Of a DNA stretch of 44,668 nucleotides, positions 9,424 through 17,658 are shown piece after piece. The stretch is from positions 1 through 44,668 of the forward strand of contig NZ_LJOD01000022.1 of assembly GCF_001295265.1 (NCBI RefSeq), written 5' to 3'. The notes beneath the pieces were generated by a model that searched no databases, was not told the DNA's origin, and worked only from the letters and a program-made list of their open reading frames with translations. Source of the DNA: Chryseobacterium indologenes. GTDB lineage: Bacteria > Bacteroidota > Bacteroidia > Flavobacteriales > Weeksellaceae. Positions within the stretch are counted from its first letter, which is position 1. Each line of letters opens with the position of its first letter. The position numbers were made by a program, and so were the translations under genes.

Positions 9424-9807
9424 ATGGAAACAAAAATAACCAGATTATCCGCCACTGAAAAAGCCCTTGAGGTTATCCGCGATCTGGAAACAAAATATGG
9501 AGCCCTAATGTTTTATCAGGCAGGAGGATGTTGTGAAGGAACCCAACCGCAATGTTTTGAGAAAGGAGGATTTTTCCCCAGAATGAATGATGCTATGATA
9601 GGAACTGTAAACGGGCATGAATTCTGGATAGATCACGATCTGTTCGAATACTGGCAATACTCTCACTTTACCCTTGATGTGATTGACGGGTTTGGTCCGG
9701 GAGGATTTTCACTGGAAACCCCTTTAGGTAAAACTTTTAAAGTCCACTACCGGCTCTTTACTCCGGAAGAATATAAAAGCCTTGAACCGGTAAAACGAAG
9801 TGAATAA
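9424..9807 (+). CDS. DUF779 family protein
   Basis: A protein of about 127 residues with the DUF779 hallmarks: LMFYQAGGCCEGTQPQC near the N terminus (a Cys-Cys pair plus a third Cys), then GHEFWIDHDLFEYW. The family has no settled biochemical role; its genes are repeatedly found beside AldB/ExaC aldehyde dehydrogenases, as here. I start it at the ATG at 9424 (METKITRL) because homologs begin near there; an in-frame ATG at 9391 would add eleven residues, including two cysteines. The clustered cysteines would suit metal or aldehyde-adduct binding, which is speculation. It probably belongs to the dehydrogenase regulon despite the terminator upstream. Confidence 0.85.
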   Translation: METKITRLSATEKALEVIRDLETKYGALMFYQAGGCCEGTQPQCFEKGGFFPRMNDAMIGTVNGHEFWIDHDLFEYWQYSHFTLDVIDGFGPGGFSLETPLGKTFKVHYRLFTPEEYKSLEPVKRSE

Positions 9808-9830
9808 AAAAGGCTTAGTGTTTAAGGAAA

Positions 9831-11030
9831 TCAGGTTTTCACAAACCGGTTTACAAACATGGCCGCAACCACATCACCCACTGCATTAAGAACCGTAGCC
9901 AGCGGATCTACCAGTGTTCCGATAATCATTACGGCAGGAATCGCTTCCTGAGGCAGTTTATACACTGAAATCATCAGCATTTCCCCGATATATCCGCCAT
10001 TCGGAATACCTCCCGCTACAATACTTACAAATACGGTTATACCCAAAGCCAGCAAAAGATTGGCCGGATCAAAAAAATCTTTCCCGATAATCAGAAAGGC
10101 AACATAGATCTTGATGATGGAAGACATTGAAGAGCCGTTCTTATGAAGTGTCGTTCCAATAGGAATCACCAGATTGGCAATAGAATTTGGTATGCCGATT
10201 TTAGAAGCAGCCTGAAGATTAGCAGGCATGGTGGCAAAGCTGCTGCATGTACTTAAGGCAGTAAGAGTAGGGTAAGCTGCATTGCTCCAGAATCCTTTGA
10301 TTCCTCTTTGTCCATCTGCCATAAATGCGTACAGTGTAAAAAATACAAAAAAATAAATGATCCCGGCAATATAATACAATCCGAGAGGTTTCGCATAAAA
10401 TCCAAAAAGCTGAGGTCCCAATGTAGCAACCTGGTAAGCGAAATAGGCTCCTAAACCAATTGGAGCCAGTTTCATAATCAGTAAAAGCAGTTCCTTCATT
10501 ACTTCATATCCCGAGGCAATAAAAACTCTGAAAGGCTCCCCCTTTTCACCTGCCTTCCGCGCCGAAAACCCTGTAAGGAAAGCGAAGATAAGAAGTGCCA
10601 GCATATTCTGCCTTGAAAAAAGTGCTGTGAATTCCCCAACGGTGAAAAAGCCCACAATCCGGTCACCCCATGTATCGTTATTCGCTGTTTCTGTAATGAT
10701 TTCACTGCTTCCCGAAACGCCGGAAACAGGAAACACATACACAGCACAAATGGTAAAAACAGCTGCTGTAAGAATGAAGAACAGAAATGTTAAAGACATG
10801 GTAAGGATAATCTTTCCAAACTTAGACTGCTGTTCCAGAGAAGCAATAGAATTGGAAACGGCAAAAAATACCAGCGGAACTACGCTCACAAAAAGAAGGT
10901 TGAGGAAAATATCTCCCAGCGGTTTAATATATTCTACAAAACCGGGAGCGGTAATGCCTATAACGCTGCCCACAGTAATTCCTAAGAGTAAAAGTATAAT
11001 TCCTGAGTAGTTTTTCAAAACCTCTTTCAT
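9831..11030 (-). CDS. Dicarboxylate/amino-acid:cation symporter (DAACS/SDF family)
   Basis: An inner-membrane transporter of about 399 residues with eight predicted membrane helices and two re-entrant hairpins. The first hairpin is visible as ALSTCSSFATMPAN and the helix-7 region as LVIPIGTTLHKNGSS. In characterised members the latter reads NMDGT and contributes to sodium binding; here it is HKNGS, so the coupling ion or substrate may differ. A start at 11081 is possible, but a perfect -7 box at 11046-11053 lies downstream of it, which makes the ATG at 11030 (MKEVLKNY) the better choice. The gene faces cbpA divergently and converges on the DUF779 gene with a 23-base gap. Substrate unknown. 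Confidence 0.9.
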   Translation of the reverse strand: MKEVLKNYSGIILLLLGITVGSVIGITAPGFVEYIKPLGDIFLNLLFVSVVPLVFFAVSNSIASLEQQSKFGKIILTMSLTFLFFILTAAVFTICAVYVFPVSGVSGSSEIITETANNDTWGDRIVGFFTVGEFTALFSRQNMLALLIFAFLTGFSARKAGEKGEPFRVFIASGYEVMKELLLLIMKLAPIGLGAYFAYQVATLGPQLFGFYAKPLGLYYIAGIIYFFVFFTLYAFMADGQRGIKGFWSNAAYPTLTALSTCSSFATMPANLQAASKIGIPNSIANLVIPIGTTLHKNGSSMSSIIKIYVAFLIIGKDFFDPANLLLALGITVFVSIVAGGIPNGGYIGEMLMISVYKLPQEAIPAVMIIGTLVDPLATVLNAVGDVVAAMFVNRFVKT

Positions 11031-11045
11031 GCAGTACTTTTTTAT

Positions 11046-11053
11046 CAAAGATA
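11046..11053 (-). promoter_or_regulatory. -7 box of the symporter gene
   Basis: On the minus strand this reads TATCTTTG, a full TAnnTTTG match, 15 bases before the ATG at 11030. It decides the start, since the longer reading would begin upstream of the promoter. Confidence 0.55.
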
Positions 11054-11100
11054 GGCTTATTTTTAACATTCTGTTATACAATTTTCAGAGGTAAATTTCA

Positions 11101-11108
11101 TATTTTTG
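11101..11108 (+). promoter_or_regulatory. -7 box of cbpA-cbpM
   Basis: TATTTTTG matches TAnnTTTG and lies 16 bases before the cbpA ATG at 11125. No heat-shock-type element was recognised. Confidence 0.5.
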
Positions 11109-11124
11109 AGTAAATATCGTTTCT

Positions 11125-12048
11125 ATGGCTTATATAGATTACTATAAAATTCTGGGCGTAGATAAAAACGCAACACAGGATGACATCAAAAAAGCTTACC
11201 GCAAGCAGGCGAGAAAGCTGCATCCTGACCTTAATCCCGATGATAAGGAGGCCGAAAGAAAATTCAAGGAACTGAATGAGGCTAATGAAGTGCTCAGCAA
11301 CCCCGAGAATCGTGCCAAATATGACAAATACGGGGAACACTGGAAGCATGGTGAAGAATATGAAAAAGCTCAGCAGCAACAGCAAAGGCAGTACCAACAG
11401 CAGAATTACGGTGGCGGTGGATTTTCCGGTGCCGATTTTGGTGATGGAGAAGATTTTTCCGATTTTTTTCAGAATATGTTCGGTGGCAGCAATGGAGGGG
11501 GAGGTTTCGGAAGAAGCTCACGCGGAAGTGCTTCTGGAAAATTCAAAGGACAGGATATTCACGCTGAACTGAACCTAAATCTGCGGGATGCCGCTCAAAC
11601 CCATCCCCAAACTTTTGAAATTAATGGTAAAAAAGTAAGAATTACCATTCCCGCAGGAGTATATGACGGACAGCAGATCAAGTTAAAAGGTCACGGAAAT
11701 CCAGGATTTAACGGCGGGCCGAACGGAGACCTGTACATAACATTCAATATCCCTATAGATCCGGATTTTGAAAGAACAGGAGATGATCTGAAAACCAAAG
11801 TAACCATTGATCTGTATACCGCTGTTTTAGGAGGTGATGTGAAAGTAAATACCCTGGATGGAAGTGTCAATCTTAAAGTAAAACCGGAAACCCAGAACGG
11901 GATGACCGTAAGGCTGAAAGGAAAAGGATTTCCTGTATACAAAAAAGAAGGCCAGTATGGAGATCTGTTTGTGACGTACGAAGTAAAGCTGCCGGTAAAT
12001 CTTACAGAAAAGCAGAAAGAACTTTTTGAACAACTTAAAAATTCCTAA
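11125..12048 (+). CDS. cbpA: DnaJ-class co-chaperone CbpA
   Basis: A 307-residue type-II Hsp40 that stimulates DnaK. The J domain (residues 1-70) carries the HPD motif at 33-35. A Gln-rich then Gly/Phe-rich linker follows (about 84-140, with GGGGF and FGGSNGGGGFG). Two C-terminal beta-sandwich domains follow without the cysteine-rich zinc finger of true DnaJ. It is followed after 3 bases by its modulator gene cbpM, which confirms the CbpA assignment. Cytoplasmic. Confidence 0.95.
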   Translation: MAYIDYYKILGVDKNATQDDIKKAYRKQARKLHPDLNPDDKEAERKFKELNEANEVLSNPENRAKYDKYGEHWKHGEEYEKAQQQQQRQYQQQNYGGGGFSGADFGDGEDFSDFFQNMFGGSNGGGGFGRSSRGSASGKFKGQDIHAELNLNLRDAAQTHPQTFEINGKKVRITIPAGVYDGQQIKLKGHGNPGFNGGPNGDLYITFNIPIDPDFERTGDDLKTKVTIDLYTAVLGGDVKVNTLDGSVNLKVKPETQNGMTVRLKGKGFPVYKKEGQYGDLFVTYEVKLPVNLTEKQKELFEQLKNS

Positions 12049-12051
12049 GCC

Positions 12052-12354
12052 ATGAGTGAAAGAATATCGCGCGAAGAAATCGTGAAAATATACAATATAG
12101 AGATCACTTTTTTTGATGAACTTGTAGATTATGGATTACTAAGTATACACATCGAAGATGATATCAGCTATCTGATGTACGAAGACCTTCCGGATCTCGA
12201 AAAATTTGTCAATTGGCACTATGACCTTGAAATTAACCTTCCGGGGATGGAAGTTATTCATCATATGCTGAAAAAACTGGATGCTCTGAAACGCAGAAAC
12301 CGGGAGCTGATGAATAAGCTTGCCGCAATCAGCGATAAGTATGAAGAAGAGTAG
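12052..12354 (+). CDS. cbpM: Chaperone modulator CbpM
   Basis: A 100-residue MerR-like helix-turn-helix protein. It begins with the N-terminal SREEIVKIYNIEITFFDELV helix-turn-helix-like segment and ends in a charged coiled coil (MLKKLDALKRRNRELMNKL). Known CbpM proteins bind the J domain of CbpA and block its action on DnaK. The ATG is 3 bases after the cbpA stop, so the two are translated from one mRNA. Confidence 0.9.
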   Translation: MSERISREEIVKIYNIEITFFDELVDYGLLSIHIEDDISYLMYEDLPDLEKFVNWHYDLEINLPGMEVIHHMLKKLDALKRRNRELMNKLAAISDKYEEE

Positions 12355-12432
12355 AAGCTAAAGATATCTTTTGAATGATTTACAAATCCTGGCCTTAGCT
12401 TAAAATAATTTCCACATTCAGACTATTTCGTT

Positions 12433-12440
12433 TAGCTTTG
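12433..12440 (+). promoter_or_regulatory. -7 box of the YcxB-like gene
   Basis: TAGCTTTG is a full TAnnTTTG match, 23 bases before the ATG at 12464, showing that this gene probably has its own transcript. Confidence 0.5.
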
Positions 12441-12463
12441 CAGCCTAGACCAATTGAATTGCT

Positions 12464-12991
12464 ATGAATGAAGAAAAAGTGATTATTCTAAAGCCTAAAA
12501 GACAGGATTTTGAAGAAATATATTTCAGTGGAAACCAGGGAAGTTTACTGTTTTCGCCCACTACAAAGAGTAAAACCATTTTTACCATAGCTTCAGCGTT
12601 GATTGTAGGAGCCGCTTTTCTTTTGAAAGACCAGTTCAGCAAAGAAAATCAGGGAATTTTATATTTTCTGAGTTTTATATTCCTGCTTTGTGCTGTATTT
12701 CTTTCAGTAAGCATCAACAAAGTTTCAAGATGGAGAAAACAGGTGAAACAGTATTTAAATGGGCTTGAAAACTGTAAAGTATATGAAATCAGGTTTGATC
12801 AGAATTTCTTTGTGGTAGCCATTGATGATGAGAAGGAATCCAGCGAATGGAAAGATTTTGATTATTTTGAAAATAACGAACAGTTTATTTCCCTTGAAGG
12901 AAAATACAGCTATATGTTTCCCAGGAAATCAATGAGCGAAAAAGAATACAATCTTCTTAAAAAAGCACTTAAAGAAAATATTAAAGCATAA
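12464..12991 (+). CDS. YcxB-like membrane protein of unknown function
   Basis: A 175-residue protein with two adjacent membrane helices (about residues 38-53 and 64-84) and a cytoplasmic C-terminal domain. The tail EWKDFDYFENNEQFISLEGKYSYMFPRKSMSE has the look of the YcxB-like C-terminal domain: a strand-rich part with FxxF/YP(R/K)K near the end. No catalytic residues are evident and the physiological role is unknown. A bidirectional terminator follows. Confidence 0.65.
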   Translation: MNEEKVIILKPKRQDFEEIYFSGNQGSLLFSPTTKSKTIFTIASALIVGAAFLLKDQFSKENQGILYFLSFIFLLCAVFLSVSINKVSRWRKQVKQYLNGLENCKVYEIRFDQNFFVVAIDDEKESSEWKDFDYFENNEQFISLEGKYSYMFPRKSMSEKEYNLLKKALKENIKA

Positions 12992-13021
12992 AAAATCAGA
13001 GCAGACCTGCTCTGATTTTTA
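12992..13021. terminator. Bidirectional terminator
   Basis: A near-perfect stem (AAATCAGAGCAG with CTGCTCTGATTT, 2-base loop) is flanked by A and T runs on both sides. It sits between convergent genes and can stop transcription from either strand. Confidence 0.85.
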
Positions 13022-13078
13022 TTTTATAGGTGACTTAGGAAATCAGCAATCTGCTTTTCCCGGTTTTTGTCTTTTCTA

Positions 13079-14062
13079 TTATTCAAGCCATCCCATCTCT
13101 TTCATCCACTCATCATTGTAGATTTTTCCTACATATCTTGAACCGTGGTCATGAAGAAGCACAACAATAACATCATCTTTGGTGAACTGATCCTTCATTT
13201 GTATAAGAGATGCAATAGCACTTCCTGCAGAATATCCGCAGAAAATTCCTTCTTCTTTAGCCAGTTTTCTTGCATAGATGGCACCATCTTTATCCGTTAC
13301 CTTTTCAAAATGGTCAATAACAGACATATCATAGTTCTCAGGAATAATATCTTCCCCGATTCCTTCTGTGATATAGGTATAGGCATGATCATAGTGAAGT
13401 TCTCCTGTCTCATGGAATTCTTTCAGGATAGAACCGTACGTATCCACTCCAATTACTTTTATGTCCGGATTTTTTTCCTTGAAGAAAGTTCCGCATCCTG
13501 TAATGGTACCTCCTGTTCCTGCTCCAACTACAAAGTGAGTCAGCTTTCCTTCTGTCTGTTCCCAGATTTCAGGAGCTGTAGATTCATAGTGAGCCGCTCT
13601 GTTGGATAAATTATCATATTGGTTGACGTACCATCCGTTTTCCGTTTCTTTAGCCAGTCTTTTGGAAACTGAATAATAAGAACGGGGATCCGTAGGTTTT
13701 ACATCGGTAGGGCAAACAATGACTTCTGCTCCTACGGCACGTAGGATATCACATTTTTCTTTTGACTGCTTGGAATTCGTTACAAAAATACATTTGTAGC
13801 CTTTGATAATAGCGGCAAGGGCCAATCCCATTCCCGTATTTCCGGAAGTACCTTCAATAATGGTTCCTCCCGGTTTTAACCTGCCGTCTTTTTCGGCATC
13901 TTCAATCATTTTAAGCGCCATTCTGTCCTTCACGGAATTTCCAGGATTGAATGTTTCAACTTTTGCCAGAACTAAAGCCGGAAAATCTTCACCTAAAACT
14001 TTGTTAAGCTTTACGAGAGGAGTATTTCCGATAGTTTCAAGGATATTTTTTGCGTATTTCAT
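13079..14062 (-). CDS. PLP-dependent cysteine synthase / cystathionine beta-synthase-type enzyme
   Basis: A 327-residue fold-type-II PLP enzyme. Visible are NPGNSVKDR with the PLP lysine at residue 45, the substrate loop EGTSGNTGMGLAL, and the phosphate-binding GAGTGGTITG. The C-terminal part (EGIGEDIIPEN, EGIFCGYSAGSA, DHGSRYVGKIYNDEWM) is closer to the catalytic core of cystathionine beta-synthase than to CysK. The C-terminal CBS regulatory domains of that enzyme are absent. It could make cysteine from O-acetylserine or cystathionine from serine and homocysteine; the sequence alone does not decide. Confidence 0.9.
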   Translation of the reverse strand: MKYAKNILETIGNTPLVKLNKVLGEDFPALVLAKVETFNPGNSVKDRMALKMIEDAEKDGRLKPGGTIIEGTSGNTGMGLALAAIIKGYKCIFVTNSKQSKEKCDILRAVGAEVIVCPTDVKPTDPRSYYSVSKRLAKETENGWYVNQYDNLSNRAAHYESTAPEIWEQTEGKLTHFVVGAGTGGTITGCGTFFKEKNPDIKVIGVDTYGSILKEFHETGELHYDHAYTYITEGIGEDIIPENYDMSVIDHFEKVTDKDGAIYARKLAKEEGIFCGYSAGSAIASLIQMKDQFTKDDVIVVLLHDHGSRYVGKIYNDEWMKEMGWLE

Positions 14063-14082
14063 AAATGGTTTATAAGCGGTTG

Positions 14083-14090
14083 CAAAGATA
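14083..14090 (-). promoter_or_regulatory. -7 box of the CBS-type gene
   Basis: TATCTTTG on the minus strand, a full TAnnTTTG match, 20 bases before the ATG at 14062. Confidence 0.5.
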
Positions 14091-14214
14091 AGGCTTTAAA
14101 AATTAGCCACGTAATTTGTGAGAAATGATTTATAAAAAGTGAACGAAGAATTGCTAACGGTGAATTTTTTACTGTAAATCCATTCAAAATGAACAATTCG
14201 CTCTTTTCTTTTTA

Positions 14215-15444
14215 TTAATTATACTTAATCACTTTTACAGGTGAAATCTTACTGATCAGATAGCTCGGAATAATCAGAGCCAGTCCGGAAATAAGAAGAA
14301 TTCCTAATGAAATGGAGATAATGGCGATAGGATTAAGATCTACCGGTACCGTACTCACATAATAATTCTGAGGATTAAGCTTAATTACCCCAAAAAATTT
14401 CTGAATCAGAATAAGTCCAAGACCAATGGCATTTCCATAGAGAAGCCCCGGAATCATAATAATCAGGGTATAATTGATGAAGGTTGCTCTGATCTGGGCA
14501 TTGCTTGCTCCGAGTGTTTTAAGAAGTCCGATGGAATTGGTCCTTTCAATGATAAGAATTAAAAGAACCATGATGATGTTGATCACCACTACCACAAGCA
14601 TAATGATAATGATAAGAGCAATATTAGTATCAAATATACTGATCCAGTCGTTGATCTGAGGGTATTTCTCAGTTGCTTTTTCAGCATAATTTTTATAGCC
14701 GATAAGCTTTTCAATCTCAGGAAAATCTTTATCAATATCATTGACATTTTTCAGGAAAATATCAATTCCTCCCACTTCATCAGGTTTCATATCCTGGATT
14801 CTTCGGACATGGTTAATACCACCGATAACGAACTGGTCGTCAATCATCTTAATATCTGTTTTGTAAATTCCGATAATCCTGAATTTACGATAAATTGGTT
14901 TCTGATCAGCTTTTGAAAATACAGTTACAATACTGTCATTGACTTTAAGATGGAGGTCATTCGCAACTTTTTGCGATATGGTAACATCATTGTTGAAGCC
15001 TTTCTCTGTTACTGTCGGGGTTGTTCCGGCTACAAGGAATTTTTTAAATCTAAGGCTGTCAAAATCTTTACCGACTCCTTTAAAAATGATTCCTGCAAAA
15101 CTATGCTCATTCCGCATAATCCCGGTAACCGTGGCATATTTCTGTACGCTTTCTACATCAGGAAGCTCTTTGATTTTTTGAATATTAAGCCCCTGATTAT
15201 CTAAAATAGATGTATTATAAGATGAATTGGACCTTGTAGACCGTAAAGTAATATGGCCGCTGAAATCTGCCAGTCTCTCTTTAATGGCTTTCTTTGAACC
15301 GAAACCCGTAGATACGGTAATTAAGGAAACAATGATTCCCAAAGCCACAGAAAGTCTGCCGATGAAGATAATAACCCTCGATAGGTTATTTTTGTTATCT
15401 TTGGAAAACGCTATTTTTCTAGAGAAATATAAAGGAAATTTCAA
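14215..15444 (-). CDS. FtsX-like / LolC-LolE-type ABC transporter permease
   Basis: An inner-membrane permease with the MacB/LolCE layout: one N-terminal membrane helix (IIFIGRLSVALGIIVSLITV), a large periplasmic domain, then three C-terminal helices with the FtsX region (ERTNSIGLLKTLGASNAQIR). Such proteins work with an ABC ATPase, often in lipoprotein release; no ATPase gene is adjacent here. No ATG is available near the N terminus. I choose the TTG at 15444, giving LKFPLYFSRKIA, the usual beginning of the family in relatives; a TTG at 15513 would add 23 residues antisense to the neighbouring signal peptide. The divergent gene starts only 4 bases away. Confidence 0.85.
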   Translation of the reverse strand: MKFPLYFSRKIAFSKDNKNNLSRVIIFIGRLSVALGIIVSLITVSTGFGSKKAIKERLADFSGHITLRSTRSNSSYNTSILDNQGLNIQKIKELPDVESVQKYATVTGIMRNEHSFAGIIFKGVGKDFDSLRFKKFLVAGTTPTVTEKGFNNDVTISQKVANDLHLKVNDSIVTVFSKADQKPIYRKFRIIGIYKTDIKMIDDQFVIGGINHVRRIQDMKPDEVGGIDIFLKNVNDIDKDFPEIEKLIGYKNYAEKATEKYPQINDWISIFDTNIALIIIIMLVVVVINIIMVLLILIIERTNSIGLLKTLGASNAQIRATFINYTLIIMIPGLLYGNAIGLGLILIQKFFGVIKLNPQNYYVSTVPVDLNPIAIISISLGILLISGLALIIPSYLISKISPVKVIKYN

Positions 15445-15448
15445 GCTT

Positions 15449-16645
15449 ATGAATTTAGATTTCAAAATTAAAAATTTACTTCTGATTTGCCTAATTTTTT
15501 TAGGAGTATTCAACCAATATTATTCTCAGACCCAAGATCAAACAGGTTTTAAAACAGGGGCAGACCAGCCGGAAGTTTATCTGCCGTTACTGAAAAATAA
15601 AACAGTTGGTGTGGTGACTAATCAGACCGGACTGATGAGCGACAGAACCCATGTCGTAGATTTTCTGGTGAAAAATAATGTGAAAATCAAAACGATCTTT
15701 GCTCCGGAACATGGTTTCAGGGGAGACGCTGATGCCGGAGAAAAAGTGAAAAACGGAGTAGATGTAAAAACCGGAATTCCAATTATTTCTTTATATGGAA
15801 ACAACAAGAAGCCCAAACCTGAACAGTTGAAAGGAATTGATGTGGTTGTATTTGATATACAGGATGTTGGTGTAAGGTTTTATACATATATTTCCACGTT
15901 AACCTACCTTATGGAAGCCGGAGCGGAAAATAATGTTGAGGTAATGGTACTGGACCGCCCCAATCCTCATGACGGATATACAGACGGACCTGTTTTAAGA
16001 AAAAAATGGTCAAGTTTTGTAGGAATGCACGAAGTTCCTGTAGTGTATGGGCTGACGATAGGAGAGTACGGAAAAATGGTGAATGGTGAAAGCTGGCTGA
16101 AAAACGGGGTTCAGGCAAAATACACCCTGATTCCAATGAAAAGCTACCATAAAAAACAGCGCTATCCTATTTCAGATAAGCCTTCTCCCAACCTTCCGAA
16201 CGATAAATCAATCAATCTGTATCCAAGCTTATGTTTTTTTGAAGGAACTCAGGTTTCTGCCGGAAGAGGAACAGATCTGCCGTTTCAGGTATATGGATCT
16301 CCATGGACACCGGGACTGCCTTATCAGTTTACTCCCAAGCCAAACTTCGGTGCGAAGGATCCCTTCCTTAATGGTAAACTTTGCTATGGGGAAAACCTTT
16401 CAGAATATCCGAAAGACCTTAGAGAACTGAATCTGGACTGGCTTATCAAGGCTTATAAAAACTATAAAAATCCACAGCAGAATTTCTTTCTTGAAAACCT
16501 GTTTTTTGATAAGCTGGCCGGAACAGATGAGTTCAGAAAACAGATTATTGCCGGAAAATCAGTTCAGGAAATCAAAGCTTCCTGGAAAAATGATCTGGAG
16601 AAGTTTGAAAAAATCCGTATTAAATATGTGGTGTACCAGGATTAA
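15449..16645 (+). CDS. DUF1343 family protein, probable exo-beta-N-acetylmuramidase (NamZ type)
   Basis: A secreted or periplasmic protein of 398 residues. Starting at the ATG at 15449 gives a clean signal peptide (MNLDFKIKNLLLICLIFLG, ending near YYSQ). The mature part has the DUF1343/YbbC signatures: VGVVTNQTG, FAPEHGFRGDADAGE, DVVVFDIQDVGVRFYTY, VLDRPNP. The family founder NamZ removes N-acetylmuramic acid from the non-reducing end of peptidoglycan fragments, so a role in wall recycling is likely. The frame is open further upstream to 15227, but that part is antisense to the permease gene and lacks secretory character. Confidence 0.88.
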   Translation: MNLDFKIKNLLLICLIFLGVFNQYYSQTQDQTGFKTGADQPEVYLPLLKNKTVGVVTNQTGLMSDRTHVVDFLVKNNVKIKTIFAPEHGFRGDADAGEKVKNGVDVKTGIPIISLYGNNKKPKPEQLKGIDVVVFDIQDVGVRFYTYISTLTYLMEAGAENNVEVMVLDRPNPHDGYTDGPVLRKKWSSFVGMHEVPVVYGLTIGEYGKMVNGESWLKNGVQAKYTLIPMKSYHKKQRYPISDKPSPNLPNDKSINLYPSLCFFEGTQVSAGRGTDLPFQVYGSPWTPGLPYQFTPKPNFGAKDPFLNGKLCYGENLSEYPKDLRELNLDWLIKAYKNYKNPQQNFFLENLFFDKLAGTDEFRKQIIAGKSVQEIKASWKNDLEKFEKIRIKYVVYQD

Positions 16646-16654
16646 TTAACAAAA

Positions 16655-16772
16655 GCCGGAAGCTGGAAGAGGGATGATGAAAGGTATTTCATTTATCATT
16701 TCTGATAGTCGCTATACAATTGAATCCTCTTAAATACACAGCGATTCTTCCTACATCTTCCCAGCTTCAAAC
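16655..16772. repeat. GAAG-rich inverted-repeat element, copy A
   Basis: GAAGCTGGAAGA (16659-16670) is mirrored by TCTTCCCAGCTTC (16756-16768), which pairs with it apart from one bulge. The 17-mer GGAAGCTGGAAGAGGGA (16658-16674) recurs exactly at 33962-33978. The element lies a few bases after a stop codon, as does the other copy. It looks like a small non-coding dispersed repeat that can form a long hairpin. Confidence 0.6.
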
Positions 16773-16811
16773 TAACCTAAATCAGGAATTTTTACTCCGA
16801 ATAGGTATTTG

Positions 16812-17018
16812 TTAATCAAAATTTTGCGGAGGTTTATTATCATTCTTCCCCTTATTCAGAATGAAAAGCCCTACAGATAGCCCGATCACTCCGGCAAAGG
16901 CGGTCATCAGACCTCTTTCCAGCTTGTCAGGCTGATTATTCCCGAGATAATTCATTAAAAAAAGGATCACAAAAGTGATCACTGAAATGATTATATGATT
17001 TTTTCCGAACAGTTTCAT
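16812..17018 (-). CDS. Small two-helix membrane protein
   Basis: A 68-residue protein with two hydrophobic helices (IIISVITFVILFLMNYL and MTAFAGVIGLSVGLFIL) joined by a short polar loop and ending in an Asn/Lys-rich tail. No family recognised. It is the last gene of a three-gene minus-strand operon, 5 bases after the DUF3575 gene, which supports it being real. Confidence 0.7.
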   Translation of the reverse strand: MKLFGKNHIIISVITFVILFLMNYLGNNQPDKLERGLMTAFAGVIGLSVGLFILNKGKNDNKPPQNFD

Positions 17019-17023
17019 GAAGA

Positions 17024-17653
17024 TTATTTTATCTGGTAAGAAATCATGATACCTCCTCTGTATGGGAGGATCTCACCACTTTTATTATATTTTTGAGCCA
17101 TATCATAGCGTTTGCCGCTTTCACGGTCGTATCCTTTGTAGAAATCCTGGGATGTACCTATACCGGCATAGATATCCATGTTCCAGCGGTCGGATAATTG
17201 AAACTGATACCCTCCTGTAACTCCAATTATAAGCGAATATCCTTTTTGATACAGATTGGCCTTGTTATAAATTTCACCTCTGTCATTAACGTACGGAGCT
17301 TCTTTCCAATAATTCCATTTCTGTAAATTAAATGCTGATGCAGCAAGATTGGCACCTACATACCAATGGTTGAAAGCTTTGTTAAAATAATACCTGCCTT
17401 CTATCGAAACAGAATAATACTGAAACTCATGTCCTGCAAATGATTTCCATGGAGAAACAAGAATATCTCCCTGAAGTGTATATTTTTCACTCAGCTGTTT
17501 CTCTGCCGCAATATTGATAACACCAATGGGGATAAGCAGGGCATTTCCTTTCAGGTATAATTTCTTTTCCTGTTCAGGCTCCTGCTCCTGGGCAGATAAT
17601 GCTCCTACAGACAGGATTGAAAAAAGTCCGGCGAAAAATTTTTGTTTCATCAT
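17024..17653 (-). CDS. DUF3575 outer-membrane beta-barrel protein
   Basis: A 209-residue protein with a signal peptide (ending LSAQEQ) and alternating strands typical of a small outer-membrane barrel. Recognisable DUF3575 features are the NALLIPIGVINIAAEKQL start after the signal peptide, EGRYYFNKAFNHWYVG, and a closing aromatic strand. Function unknown. The gene sits between the thioredoxin-like gene (5 bases upstream) and a small membrane protein (5 bases downstream). Start may be 17653 or the next Met at 17650. Confidence 0.85.
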   Translation of the reverse strand: MMKQKFFAGLFSILSVGALSAQEQEPEQEKKLYLKGNALLIPIGVINIAAEKQLSEKYTLQGDILVSPWKSFAGHEFQYYSVSIEGRYYFNKAFNHWYVGANLAASAFNLQKWNYWKEAPYVNDRGEIYNKANLYQKGYSLIIGVTGGYQFQLSDRWNMDIYAGIGTSQDFYKGYDRESGKRYDMAQKYNKSGEILPYRGGIMISYQIK

Positions 17654-17658
17654 TAATC

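Noticed and set aside
15227..15448. N-terminal extension of the NamZ-type protein
   Set aside because: It is antisense to the permease coding region and would bury the clear signal peptide that starts at 15449.
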